Positions 33,579-46,680 of a stretch of 64,000 nucleotides of DNA are shown piece after piece; the first letter of the stretch is position 1; each line of letters starts with the position of its first letter. The stretch lies in assembly GCA_030686995.1 (NCBI GenBank), contig CM060687.1:166626770-166690769 (forward strand). The letters are read 5' to 3'. The notes under the pieces were generated by a model. It was not told the origin of the DNA, ran no database searches, and worked only from the letters and a program-made list of their open reading frames with translations. The stretch comes from Artemisia argyi (taxonomy: Eukaryota > Streptophyta > Magnoliopsida > Asterales > Asteraceae). The translations under genes were made by a program, and so were the position numbers.

Positions 33579-35505
33579 TGTAACACCCCCTAATTTGTGG
33601 TGTGGCAGTGGAATATTCATTAGGGTGTTACAGTGAGGATCAGAGTCATAATGATAGAAAACGGCTCGAAAGAGACGTTTTGAAAACATAATTTCATTAT
33701 TATAGATTCAAATACAAAAGTTCACATCAAAGTGTTAAAATACTAGAAGTATTGATGTTTTAAACTGAATTAAACATCTTTATTTTACACCATTATTTAA
33801 GGAAAGTAGATAAGTTTTGATAATTTCGCCCGTTCCATGCTTGCTGCTTCCGCTAGTTATCTGAGATAACATGTTTAAAAAGTCAACAAAAATATTGAGT
33901 GATATCATAGAGTTTGAAATTTAGTAATTAGTTCGATACACAAGTAAGATTGTATTGGGAATACAACCAGTTGAAAAATTGATATTGCAGTATATATATT
34001 GCACTAAGTCTCATGACAAGCAAAACGTTTACAAAATACCATAAAAACGGAGGTGATCATCAAATCAATGATGATAGTATTGCCCTCGTGTAATAGGTGA
34101 TTTGCCAATTCCTATTTTTACTCAAATATAATATATCGCGACTAATACGACTAACCAAAAGGCATTCCGTCCAGTATTTGTGGGATAGGCTGTCAAACCT
34201 TAAATAGATCTATTCATTATATTCGCGTTCACATACTAGTGATTAATGGCTCATGATAAAAGGGTCTTGTGGCAATAGGTAACTTAGGCATATATCAAGT
34301 CCGGTAGCATACAAAAAATTACTTGTGATCTGTTTATTTCATGTATCCTCCTCACGGAGTTTAAAATAAGTAAATGTGAGGCTATGACTCACCTTAATTG
34401 ATACTGAAATGAAGAAAAGTAAAGTCGGATGAAATTATGATAACGGCTTCAATATACAACCTGATAAATAAATTTATCTGAGAATGTGACCAAATACTAT
34501 TTGGTAAATACGATTAATGAATAACGATTAATCGTTATGATGAATAGATGATATGCCAATGAAATTCTTACATTTATAAGTGATATGACAATATACGTTA
34601 TTATTTCCAAAGTTTTCCCTTTTTAACCATAAGTAATAATATCTAGTTTGAAATTATTGTTTATATATATTTAACGTTACGTTAAATAATATATAAATAA
34701 AAATGAAATTTTATATGCATATGACGTGATCAAGTTTACAAAAAGATAAAATAACTAAAAATATTAATAAGTTTAGTCCTTGTCCTTTTCCAATTTTACA
34801 ATTTTTACTCTAACGACGTTAGCGTTACACCGTTAGTCCTTTTTATATATAATTTACAATTATAGTCCTCTACTTGTCCAATAATCAACTCTGAGCTTGG
34901 AATATTAAATAATATCAATTTCTAACCTTAAGTTTCTGTTTTTACTGTTTCAGTCCATACTTTTCATACTTTGACTGTTTTAGTCCTTCAAGGTGTCATC
35001 ACGTTACATTTTTAGTCCAAAGTCACAAAAATTATGAGAAAAATTATAGGAAAATTTCCAAGACTTATTTAATTAATATAAAGCTTATTTCAACTACTTA
35101 TTTTCTTAAAATAGCTTATTTTCAATAAATGGGATTGTAACGATCCATTTAGTGGCCCGTTAACGTTTTAAAATCCGTACATCGTGAGACGAGTTGAGCT
35201 CATCGAAAATATCATTTTTCATGTTCTATTTTCATATCAAAAGATTTAGATAAGCTAGCTTATTCAAAGAGCTTAAAAACAGCTTATTGGGCTTTAAGGC
35301 CCATATCGTTAAAATGGTTAGTTTTCAAAGGGTTGTTCGTGCAATTCACTTTGGTGAATTTAGAGTGTCGAGACTAACTTATTTTTACAAGTTTTATATA
35401 CGAAATTGTTAGCTAGCTAGGTGATCTAACAGGTTATGTAAAAATATAGCATGGTCGTTAAGTTGAATTTAAATATATACGCTTGTTCCTTAGGTTGAAT
35501 GGGAT

Positions 35506-35703
<198 letters not shown>

Positions 35704-35706
<3 letters not shown>

Positions 35707-35883
35707 AATATATTAGCTACAATTAATTGTAGCTAACTCCCTACATTTATGTGCTATATTTTGTGGGTCCCTGAGTCCATTTGTGGGTCCCTGATTTATT
35801 TTTGTGGGTCCTGAATCTTTTCTAATGTAATTTTAATGAAGGATTGTAGCTAGTTGGCTACAATAATTGTAGCCAACATATCC

Positions 35884-35885
<2 letters not shown>
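35704..35885. mobile_element. MITE inside a TA microsatellite (182 bp)
   Basis: Left end GGGAATATATTAGCTACAAT, right end the reverse complement of GGGGATATGTTGGCTACAAT. Both ends also contain a small palindrome around CTACAATTAATTGTAG. The centre has three TGTGGGTCC(C)TGA words. Both flanks are TA repeats, so a TA-type target duplication cannot be told apart from the background. Confidence 0.75.
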
Positions 35886-35943
<58 letters not shown>

Positions 35944-37325
35944 CTTAGAATATTTCTAAGTATTTAGAGTTTTTGTCCGATTAAGCAAGGTTCCAAAATA
36001 GGCTCGTTTTATGCATGATACTTAAAAATAAAGGTGATATATGTGTGCTACGTGTCTCCTAGGCCTTCCAAGATAGAGGCTTGTCACGTTTTATGGTTCT
36101 ACTAGTTTATACGTACGTATGAATATATATAAGACTAAACCCGCTCGACATGAAAATATATATGATGCATGGATATGATTTACGTATAAAATGAATTCAT
36201 AGGAGATCAAAATAACTTACTACACCTCTAGGGTGGTAGAGAGTCGAGAGTGATGAAGGAAACACAAGGAATATTCACGTTCGATTATAACCCAAGTTAC
36301 AAATATATATATCAAGCCCGATTTCCTTGTTTACTTCCAAATCATACGAAAGGTTGATCCTGGTATTTTAGAGATGATTCTTAAGGATAATAGAGAGTTA
36401 TTATGATGAAGTTATGGAAAGAAATAAGGTTGTGATAGTAGAGTAGATATAGAAGGATTTTTGGACACGTAAAGCTCAAATATTTCAAGGAAACAATTGA
36501 ACTATGCAATGTCAGTGATTGTAAGACTTTTAGAATGTATCTCTGACATTCTAAGACTCTAAGATGATATGTGAGAGCTTAAAAGAAGGTTTTTGCCCTT
36601 GTGAGTCACTTGGATGTCGACTAGCATATATATATGTACACAAATTGGAAAATCGTGTAATACTTGGTTATAGCTGATCATACTTGACATCTAAACATGA
36701 AATCATGCTAGAAATGTTATTAGGAACTCATAGAAACAAACCGAAGTCAAAACGGTTAAGTATTGAATTATTTATATGTCGATTTGGGTTGATTTGGACC
36801 GAATACTTTGCCTTCTAAAAACATAACAATACTTGACATATGATTATGAGATTCGACACACTAGTAGTCGGCTAGGTGAGAAACGAGTTGGTGTAAAAAT
36901 ATATAGGTGTCGTGTGTAAAAATCGAGAGTATGAGAGGTGTTTTGTAGCTTGATTCTAGTCGATTTACATGAAATAATAAAATCAAAAATGGGCTTGGGT
37001 TTGTGGGCTGATGAATAGTACAACATGGATTTGGGCTGGAAAGGATTAAGGGCCCGTTTAGTGTAAATTAAGGATTAAGGAATTTAATTTAGGATTAGTG
37101 AAATATTTGTGTATTGTTAAACGTGTCGAGAACTGGTTCCGTCATTTCGTGAATTATATTATATCGTGATAACGACTAATTAATATAATAAGAAAATTTT
37201 TAAATTTTCTTGAAATAATGGGGATCAGTAACAATAACAGAGGATTATTATTTATTAACGATTATAATTACAAGAAATTTTTACAGGGTTCTACAGTACC
37301 CACTCGTCATTCTGAATTTCGTCTC

Positions 37326-37791
37326 GAAATTCGATTTTTAGATAATTAACGAGTGTCATCTATGAGAATAAATGTGGATATTTCTCACGGAATCTATCTT
37401 CACGTTCCCATGTGTAAGTCGGTCCTCGCTTGGAGTCCCATCTAACCTTTACAATGGGGATACGATTCTGTTTAAGTTGTTTTACTTCTCTATCCATTAT
37501 TTCCACAGGCTCTTCTGTGAACACTAGTTTGTCGTCCAGTCTGATCTCTTTCAGTGGATTAACAAGAGTTTCGTCAGACAAACACTTTTTGAGTTGTGAT
37601 ACGTGAAATGTAGGATGTACCCTACTGAGTTCTTCCGGAAGTTCTAATTTATAAGCAACTGGACCAATTCTTTCAAGAATTTTGAAAGGTCCAATGTACC
37701 ATGGATTTAACTTTCCGCGTCTTCCAAAACGGATCATTCCCTTCCAGGGAGAAACTTTTAACATGACTCTGTCACCTACTTGAAAATCCAT
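37326..37791 (-). pseudogene. Chromovirus integrase C-terminus and chromodomain
   Basis: About 143 codons: [16 protein letters not shown] and [17 protein letters not shown], then [13 protein letters not shown] (integrase C-terminal fold), then [15 protein letters not shown] and [19 protein letters not shown] (chromodomain-like). In chromoviruses this domain directs insertion to marked chromatin. The order (chromodomain after integrase, next to the 3' LTR) supports a Tekay/Del-like lineage. Confidence 0.85.
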
Positions 37792-38040
37792 AGGCTTTCT
37801 CCTGAAATCAGCTTAACTTTTCTGTCTATCACGAGCAGCTTGTAGGCGTTTTTTGATTTTGAATATCTTCTCCGTCGTGTCATGTATCAGTTCTGGTCCG
37901 GTGAGTTACATATCACCAACTTCTGTCCAAAAGACTGGTGATCTGCACTTTCTTCCATAAAGTGCTTCTAAAGGTGCAGCTTTTATGCTGGCGTGATATC
38001 TGTTATTGTAAGAGAATTCAACTAATGGCAAGTGTTTATC

Positions 38041-38388
38041 CTAACCTTTTCCGAAATCAATTACACATGCTCGGAGCATATCTTCCAAGGTTTGGATTGT
38101 TCTTTCACTTTGTCCATCGGTTTGCGGATGATAAGCGGTGCTCATATCTAAACGAGTACCAAGAGATTCCCAAAATCTTGAGGTGAATCGGCTGTCTCTA
38201 TCAGAAATGATGGATATCAGAACTCCATGTCGAATCACAATTTCCTTAAAATACAATTGAGCGAGTGTATCCATCTCGTCAGTTTCCTTGATAGGTAGAA
38301 AATATGCAGACTTGGTTAATTGATCGATAATGACCCAGATTGTGTCTAATCTGGTCGAAGTCTTTGGTAATTTGGTAATAAAATCCAT
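38041..38388 (-). pseudogene. Chromovirus integrase core
   Basis: Open for 115 codons: [30 protein letters not shown] (first Asp), [17 protein letters not shown] (second Asp), [18 protein letters not shown] (Glu). The DD35E residues are present, but stops and frame changes separate it from both neighbours. Confidence 0.9.
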
Positions 38389-38406
38389 GGTGATTCATTC
38401 CCATTT

Positions 38407-38970
38407 CTAGAATGGTATTTCTGGTTGCACGAGTAATCCTGATGGTTTCTGAGTCTCTACCTTTACTCTAGAACATGTTAAACATTTACCAACATACTCT
38501 GCGATATCAGCTTTCATATTTGGCCACCAATAAATCTTCTTAAGATCTTGATACATTTTATTGGAGCCAGGATGGATAGAATATTTGGATTTATGGGATT
38601 CATGCATGATAAGGTCTCGAAAACCTCCAAAGAGAGGAATCCAATATATTTCCTTGAAACATAACATTCCATCATTTCTTCTTATGAATGCTTTTTCATT
38701 ATTTGGCATTCTGTCAATCTGCCCTTCATTGTTTGACCTTCTGTCAATCTTCTCATATTGCCGGTTTTCTTCTTGAAGAGCTCCTGTTTGAGCTTTGATG
38801 ATTTGAGATGGAAGGGGTGAGTAAATTGTCATTCCTAGAGATCGAACTCTAAGAGGTTTGATTCTTTCTTTTCTGCTCAATGCGTCAGCTACGACATTCG
38901 CTTTACCAGGGTGATAACGAATTTCACAGTCGTAGTCGTTGAGTAATTCCAACCATCTGCGTTGTCTCAT
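38407..38970 (-). pseudogene. Chromovirus RNase H end and integrase zinc-binding part
   Basis: Starts with [20 protein letters not shown] and [10 protein letters not shown] (RNase H C-terminus), then a degenerate linker, then the HHCC part ([14 protein letters not shown] ... CLTCSRVK). It stops just before the integrase core at an in-frame TAG. Confidence 0.85.
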
Positions 38971-39132
38971 GTTCAGCTCCTTCTGATCCAGTATATGTTG
39001 AAGACTTTTGTGATCGGTGAAAACCGTACACTTTGTACCATATAGGTAATGTCTCCATATCTTAAGAGCGAAAACTGCTGCTCCTAATTCTAGATCATGG
39101 GTGGTATAATTTTCTTCATTCTTCTTGAGCTG

Positions 39133-39582
39133 TCATGAAGCATGAGCTATAACTTTGTTTCTTTGCATTAGTACCGCACCTAAACCATGATGAGATGCGT
39201 CACAATACACAACAAAGTCATCATTTCCTTCCGGTAATGCTAATATTGGTGCTTCACAAAGTTTCTGTTTTAAGAGTTGGAATGCTGACTCTTGCTTCTC
39301 TTCCCAGATGTACTTCTTGTTTTTCTGGGTGAGTTCCGTCAAAGGTTTTGCAATTTTTGAAAAGTTTTCTATGAACCTTCGATAGTAACCCGCGAGACCT
39401 AAGAATTGACGAATTTCAGTTGGATTGGTGGGTGATGTCCAACCTTTAACTTCTTCTATCTTTGTGGGGTCTACGTGGATACCTTGGCTGTTGATGATAT
39501 GGCCTAGAAATTGAACGGTAGAAATCCAAAAATCAAATTTGGAAAACTTGGCGTACAACTTTTCTTTCTTGAGTAACTCCAA
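39133..39582 (-). pseudogene. Chromovirus RT thumb and RNase H
   Basis: Codes [50 protein letters not shown] and the RNase H start [21 protein letters not shown] interrupts after HAS, where the family continues with an Arg codon; the following 39000-39130 still reads [15 protein letters not shown] in frame. Confidence 0.85.
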
Positions 39583-39657
39583 AATAATTCTTAAGTGTTC
39601 AGCATGCTCTTCCTTGTTGCGCGAGTAGATTAAGATGTCATCAATGAATACAATTAA

Positions 39658-40995
39658 TTATTTATCCAAGTATGGCTTGCATACCCGGTTCATTAAATCC
39701 ATGAATACTGCTGGTACGTTGGTAAGACCAAATGGCATTACTTGAAATTCATAATGTCCGTACCGTGTTCGAAAAGCTGTCTTGGGAATGTCCTCTTCCC
39801 TGACTCTTAATTGATGATATCCCGGTCTCAGATCGATTTTTGAGTAAACACTCGATCCTTGTAATTGGTCAAATAGATCATCGATCCTTGGTAATGGATA
39901 TCGATTCTTCACCGTGAGTTTGTTCAACTCCCTGTAATCAATACACATTCGGAACGTTCCATGTTTCTTTTTGACAAATAGGATTGGTGCTCCCCAAGGT
40001 GATGAGCTTGGTTGGATGAATCCTTTATCTAATAGTTCTTCCAACTGTTCAGATAATTCTTTCATTTCTGAGGGTGCTAATCGATATGGTGCTTTTGCAA
40101 CTGGTGCTGCTCCAGGCACTAAATCGATGTGAAATTCTACTTGTCGGGTCGGTGGAATTCCAGGCAAGTCTTCAGGAAATACTTCAGAAAATTCTTTTAC
40201 AACTGGCACTTCATCAAGTTGTTTCTTCTTTTCTTTTGTTTCTCCTTCCGTTACTTGAATCAGGAATACATGGCATCCTTTGCTTATGTATTTTACCGTC
40301 TTGATGTACGAGATGATATTGAGCTGGGTTTTAGGTTTATCACACAGAATGATAAAGGTTTCACCGTTGAGAGAAATTTGAACAACTTTCTCATCACAAA
40401 TGATTCTGGCACGGTGTTTGGATAACCAATCCATGCCGATGATAACATCAAAACTTCCTAGTTGGATGGGCATGAGGTCGATGGGGAAAGATTTATTTTG
40501 AAGAGTTAAGGTGCAATTTTTAATCAAGGTATTGGTACTTAGGAGATTTCCATTTGCTATTTCTATTTCGTAAGTAGTATCTAGTTCTATGGGAGTAATA
40601 TTTAGAATTGAGGCAAACGATGTAGACACAAAACTCTTATCTGCTCCATAATCAAATAATATCTTAGCACTGCGTTGATATAATAAGAACGTACCCGTAA
40701 CAACATCAGGATTCTGAGTTGTGTTTCCATCACCGAGTACATATGCTCTTCCACGGGCAACATTATTGGTGTTCTTTTGACAATGAGTCTTGTAATGTCC
40801 AAATTCACCACAACCATGGCACGTTACTGCTATCGGTTGTGTGTTGGCTCCAGTGGCTCGGCAGTCCTTAGTCATGTATCTAGTTCTTCGGCAGTTGCCA
40901 CAAGTAGCCTTACATGATCCGGTATGATGCATGTTACACTTGTTACACTGGGGTAGAGTCCCGATATAACCTTTCCTTTCTGTGGGCACTACCAC
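39658..40995 (-). pseudogene. Chromovirus gag zinc knuckle, protease and reverse transcriptase
   Basis: In order: Cys-rich part with [14 protein letters not shown] (zinc knuckle), protease ([13 protein letters not shown], where the usual Ser of D-S/T-G is Tyr), then RT ([75 protein letters not shown]). A TAA after KPYLDK cuts it just before the catalytic FIDD. Two inactivating changes are thus visible. Confidence 0.9.
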
Positions 40996-41587
40996 ATAAG
41001 CTCTGGCAGATTCTTGACGACGATTCTGCTGCTGGTGATGGTTATTGCGGTTCTGTTGTTGATCTCGATTACGGTTGTTGCTTTGGTTGTTGCTGTTGTA
41101 GCTCCTGTTACTATTGTAGTTGCTGTTGTAGTTTCGGTTGTTGCTATTGTTGTTTCCACGGTTATCAACACTCCTTTTATGTTCGTTGATCGTGGAGGTA
41201 GAACCTCATTTGATCACTCGGTTCAACAATCGCTGTGCAAGTCCCATTGCTTCTTCTATAGTCTTTGGGGTTTGATGTGGTAACATCTCCCTCAATAGTT
41301 GGTGGTAGTCCTTTCACATATTTCTCTAATGCTTTCTCAATATCTGGTACTGTTGATGGGCATAACACTGAAAATTCCAGAAACTTTCTGTCATATGTTC
41401 TCAGATCGTTGTACTTCACTACTAGTTGATGAAATTCATCCTCTAGTTTTCTGATCTCGGTCCTGGGACAATACTTTTTGAGCATCTTCTTCTTCAACTC
41501 GTTCCAAGAGAGTTTAAAAGCTTCATCCTGACCCATAGCATTTGTGGTAGTATTCCACCACGATAACGCTTCTCCCTGAAGAGCTCC
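40996..41587 (-). pseudogene. Chromovirus gag, cut by LTR 1
   Basis: 41536-41177 codes a retrotransposon gag core (FKLSWNELKKKMLKKYCPRT, KLEDEFHQL, DIEKALEKYVKGLPPTI); 41170-40996 is an Asn/Arg-rich tail ([16 protein letters not shown]) leading into the zinc knuckle. A gypsy LTR interrupts the gag at 41588, so the N-terminus and 5' LTR are beyond the inserted block. Confidence 0.8.
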
Positions 41588-43004
41588 TGATGTGTGGGAA
41601 TTGCACCAAGCTTTACCTCTCGAGGGATTTCGAGAAGCTTACAACCCCCACCAGGCAGTGTACCTGATCGTTGTAGTATAGTATAGTGACAAGTACCGGG
41701 GGATTGATCGTTCAACTCAGGAATAGTGTCGCTAGGATTAGAAAGCCTAAAAACTAGGTCTAGAGGTGAGGGATGATTCTTTTTGTATTTTTATATTTTT
41801 ATGAAAGTGAGTAAAAATCTCGGGCATTGGAAGAGTGGGCGGAATTAGTTGCTAGTCAACTAACCCAATAACTGCAGATGCAATAAAATAACAGAAATGA
41901 AAATAAAGCTAATTACTAATATGGTGTGAACAATAGATGCGAGAATTGTGTTTACTTAGATTTCACTACTCCCTAGATATCTTTTACAGGTTAATTGTTT
42001 ATTACAGTTGCGTGGATGACGGGTTATATTCCTTAATATCAATCATGGGGTGGCGTACTTACTTCACCAATTCTATAAGCTCCTACTTCACTCCTATGTC
42101 GAGCCTGCAAGAAGCTCCTAACATGGGATCACTAGAATTCGCTCATGCATTAAATACAACCATAAAAACCTAGTACATATCGGTTCATGTTTCTTAAGAC
42201 GTTCAAGCAAGTTACACAATGGAGATCTGTCAGTTTTCTTAAGCCTAACATTGAAATCATTCATCCATTACAACTATAAACAAGCAATCAACCTATAATC
42301 AACATCTAGGTTTCATTACATCTAAGCAAACACACAATAGATCTAGCCTAGCATGTTAAAATTAAGACAAGCGTAAGATATATTCAAACAACACATAGAC
42401 ATATTGAATGAATTGAAAGGATACTTATCTCAATTGAACATGAAGGGTTTCAAGGGGTGAAAACCCTTGAAAATACTGTAAAAGTCGTGTTAGGGTTTAT
42501 TAAGTTCGACCCTAAAATTCTCCTCTCTTTTCTCCTCTCTATTGAATGAAAATTACAAAAACTATATATAGATTTACTAAGGTGACGGCGTCAAGAAGAA
42601 AGTTCTGACGCCGTCAACCCGCCGCCAAAAATATTCTCGGATTGCCTAGATCCAGATCTGACGCCGTCATGTGTAATCTTGTTCTGGGCCCTCACCACTT
42701 TTACTCTTGACGGCCATGTTCTGATGCCGTCACGTTTTCTCTGGGCCGTCACCGAAATTGCTCTTGACGCCGTCATCAAAATCTTCTTGACGCCGTCAGG
42801 TACTGTTCCCAGCAAGGAAAATTAAGACTTTGCCGTTTTCTTCACTTTTATGCTCCAAAAACGTCCAAAATGCTTCCTTTTCCAGAATTCACTCCCAAAG
42901 TACCTAAAATCAAAAAAGGAACGATTTAGGGCAATATTTGATCAAATAAATTCGAATTCCAGCTTAAATGACCCCCTAAAAACGGATCATTTTTCGCCTC
43001 ATCA
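41588..43004 (-). mobile_element. Gypsy E-family LTR 1 (3' LTR of unit 1)
   Basis: Plus-strand borders TGATGTGTGGGAATTGCACC and CGCCTCATCA; length 1417 bp. It matches 46681-48063, 54224-58465 (with insert) and 63339-64000. The minus-strand U3 has a TGACGCCGTCA cluster (42583-42800) before CTATATATAG (42562-42571). Confidence 0.85.
42562..42800 (-). promoter_or_regulatory. E-family U3: TGACGCCGTCA cluster and TATA box
   Basis: At least six TGACGNCGTCA or half-site words are packed upstream (on the minus strand) of TATATATA. The same block is at 47641-47863, 48908-49133 and 58038-58262. TGACG is the core of bZIP (TGA-factor) sites; a binding role here is an inference. Confidence 0.6.
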
Positions 43005-43577
43005 TATACCCTTACACTTGAGATTTGTTTGTCCTCTAGCAAATGTGCTTTTATTCTAATCAAAATACAAATTAGGGGTCATTTAACACTAATATAAAAG
43101 TAATTACAACAAATAATCGTTCCACTAAAGACCAAAAACAAGCACGGAGGTCATATACTAGCACCTCACAAATAGTGTTTAGATACTCATATCTCTCGGG
43201 TGTAATAAAGTATATATCACAATATGGAAATGGAAAACATCTCTCACTACCTGTCATAGCAAAATAGATTAACATAGGCTTGGGAAAGGATCAAACCTCC
43301 ACCACATGGCGTAAGCACATAGGATAAACTATCAAAGAGGTCTTTTTAAAGGGTTATAACGTTAGGTGTAGGGATATGGAATACACGGTTTTGTTGGATA
43401 TAGGCAATCTTTACTGGTGGTGAGTTAATCATCTTGGTTAATTACATGTACAATATGGCGTTGCTAAGCCAAAACTAGACTCGACTTAGGCTAATAAATG
43501 AAAAATAACAAAAACACAAAATAAACATAGAATGAAACGGGATGGTAGTTCGTATGTTTTTTTCTCTTTTCTTTTTC

Positions 43578-43665
<88 letters not shown>

Positions 43666-45558
43666 TTTCTTAAATTTTTCGATTTTTTTTTTTTTTTTTT
43701 TTTGTGCATACACTCTTACCCTACCATCCAAAATAATACATCATAGGGAATGAACATTCCCCTTACACTTGAATTTTTACATACTTTACAATAGACTAAT
43801 CTAATGACTCAAATTAAGATAATCAAAACACTTTGAGTACTTTTAAGATTATCGTACATATGGGGGTAATAAATGATGTTCTTCCCCATTACTCCATAAG
43901 ATTAGTACTTTACCCATGAGTCCCAATCGTCCCAAAACAATATGTACAAGGATATGACTCGACTTAGCAACCATGCAATCAATTAGATAATTAACTAAGG
44001 GTTTAACAAATAATAATAATGCACTAAAGATGAGTGCATACACAGAAGGCTAAGGCGATTTGGTTGTACATTTAAGTGGGGTGTAACAAATTCTTCCTTT
44101 AAGTAAGATGCTTAAAGTTAGAAATGAAAAGATATGCTCGGAGGGGTGTACTAGAGGTTTCGTGTACTAAAAATGAGTACAACGCTAAGGGTGTGGGAAA
44201 AATTAATTGACTTAACTAGCCAAGTAATATGACTTAAATGGTCAAGTAATTATGATACGGGTTTTAACACAAGGGTGATCCTAATGCCTCTTATCATGTA
44301 GTAAATCCTACTACACGAATGTAGTCTCACTAGCGGTCTCGGGATGCATCACTAACGCAAGTTCTAGAATCTAAATGATACCGGTACACTCATAAGCACT
44401 AATAGTAAATGCTTTTCCTATCAAATCTAAAGGCGAACCTCACATATTTGGGTGGAAAATTTTTCTGAATGATACGGTTTTGTGCTAGTCATACGACTCC
44501 TATCCATGAGACGCTTGCTAAGGCTAAAGTTTCACTCCTAAATGTTGTAAAAAATTTTAAATTTGGTGCTAAAATTACACTAACAAGTATTTCTCTTAGT
44601 TTTATTACACACCTACCATCAAACAAATAAACTCAAGCGAAAGTGTATCCTATGAGGTATCATCATTTTACCCTCCCCTTACACTTAGGATGAACATTGT
44701 CCCCAATGTTCAATTAAAGAATGTAAAAATAAATAGGTAAAAAAATGAAATCAAATACTCCCCTGATTCGCTCGGTATGGATAGTGTGGTAACAAGGCTA
44801 GATCTTCCTCCAAGAAAATGAACAATCAAAGCTTCCCTTCCAGAATATAAATCATCTTCTTGTCATACATAACCTGTTAAACCTGAGAAATCAAACAAGG
44901 CAACCTCGCGTAAAATCGGCGGCAATCTATATATACTAACAAATTCTAGAAAACATTGTAAGATATAATGCTTGTGGAATGATGTTTGCAGATTCCCTGG
45001 AGATTATAAAACTAAAGATTCGACATAAACATTAAGACTCCGTTAGAAAAACAAAACTAGAAAAATTTCCAGATTTTTACACATGACGCCGTCAGGAATT
45101 TCTTCCTGACGCCGTCAGAAGTGACCTGCAGAAATCTTTACGTTAAGTTTCCGGAAAATTTCTGGAGAAACTTATGTCCTATTTCCTGGAAAATCCTGCA
45201 AAATATCATCATAACTCGATACAAGTATTTGACTCTAACAAATACGAATATACATGTTCATTTAATATTGTGGAGAATCATGATCAATTTTGTTTCTTAA
45301 AAACATATTTGGGGTTTACCCTTACACTTATCTTTTGCGAAATACCTTTGGATGAAGTTAAGACAAAGCCAAACGACAAAATAAAGTATTTTCACCATTT
45401 TAGTTTTGAAACATGATCTACCAACAATAAAAATAAAGCATGCATATGGAAACAAATAACAATCAAACAAATAAAATTCACACAAAGCATGGGTTGCCTC
45501 CCAAGAAGCGCTTTTCTTTATTTACGAGTCTTGTAGCTAGACTCAAGGTCATGGGTTA
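43005..45558 (-). other. E unit 1 non-coding 3' internal region
   Basis: Starts at the polypurine-like GTGTAAGGGTATA (minus) next to LTR 1. Contains an (ATT)n tract (43579-43664), a second pair of TGACGCCGTCA words (45084-45118) and the GGGTTGCCTCCCAAGAAGCGC block near 45490. No pol genes. It is collinear with 49337-51800 and 58466-60900. Confidence 0.7.
43579..43664. repeat. (ATT)n microsatellite
   Basis: About 28 ATT units followed by a T-run. The equivalent site in unit 2 (49920-49958) is poly-T and in unit 3 (58950-59056) a mixed T-rich tract. Confidence 0.95.
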
Positions 45559-46680
45559 CTACGTGACCTCATCGTTGGTTTCACTCTCTAGGTAATCTCC
45601 TATATTAGTTTTGTATTCCAGACCTAGTTGCAAGCATTTTTTGTTGAAACCAAGCATCCTATTCATCATATACTCTACTCCTCTACGTCTATCCTCATCA
45701 TTCCTATAGTAAGCTGCTTGTTTGTGTTCCTTTTCTATGTTCAATAGAAGGCGGTATTGCTCAATCTTATAGGGCATTTAGTAGGCAATCTCATCATTCT
45801 CTTCCTTGAACCTAACTATCCCTAGAGTCGGATCATAACTCATCTTAGTGGCCTCAACGAACGGTTTTCCGAACACTACTTGACTTAGGCAAGCATCTAT
45901 CACCGGACGAGTATCCTCCACTATCATAAAATCGGTCTCATAAGTGAAATTTCTGACAATCACATGTAATCCTTTCACTCTACCTACAAAATTACTTATC
46001 AAATTCTTGTTGGGCATTATCCTATAACCCAATTGTTTCTTCATTAACCAATTATAATAAGTCATAGTCATGATGTTTATAGGAGACCTAGGATCTATAT
46101 AGGCTTTCCATACATGCATATGCCCAATGTTGCATGGTATGTTGATGTTAGAGGGATCACCTACTTTAATAAGGGGTGAACCAAGGATATATGGTGTCTC
46201 GGGATCATCGAATAAATCCTTGTGATATTCCCGTTCTTCCTTGATGGGCAACTTATCAAAGTACTCTTCTGCGTTTTCAACTTCCTCTAACTTTTCTCCC
46301 TTATTAACCTCAACTTCCTTAATTTCATACCTAGGCTCGGTTTCTATTCCAACTTCATCCTTGTCACTTTCTTCTATATCTTTATCTTTTGGCTTAATAG
46401 TGACAACATTGACAAAGTGGACGTGTTTGGATGACGAGGGGTCCTTAGTTTGGATTCCACTATTGGCGTCCCTAGTGTCCTTCCTAGGTGTGGTTAGCGC
46501 TTGGTTGTTGAGGGCTTTCAACAAGTTGTCAATCTTATTGGTCATCTCCGTTTGTTGTTGATTGAATTCAGTTTCAAACTTAGCTACGCGAGCTTCTTGA
46601 GATGCCATAAACTTGGCCATAAATCCTTCAAGATTGTTGGTACTACCATAGTTGTTAGAAAGATTGTTGTTGAAAGTACG
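45559..46680 (-). pseudogene. E unit 1 gag C-terminal half with protease-like domain
   Basis: Reads FMAKFMASQEARVAKFETEF, an acidic linker, then NIPCNIGHMHVWKAYIDPRS, a protease-like fold segment in which DSG is replaced by DPR, ending MPYKIEQYRLL and YMMNRMLGFNKK. A stop sits before MPYK (45778). The N-terminal half is missing because LTR 2 begins at 46681 inside the frame. Confidence 0.75.

Noticed and set aside
41014..41283. Plus-strand Val/Leu-rich membrane-like ORF (also 40914-41189)
   Set aside because: Antisense of the Asn-rich gag tail of the chromovirus.
43486..43753. Poly-Asn, poly-Ile and poly-Leu ORFs
   Set aside because: Three readings of one (ATT)n tract.
46241..46561. Plus-strand Ser-rich ORF (and 52373-52855)
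   Set aside because: Antisense of the acidic gag linker of the E family.
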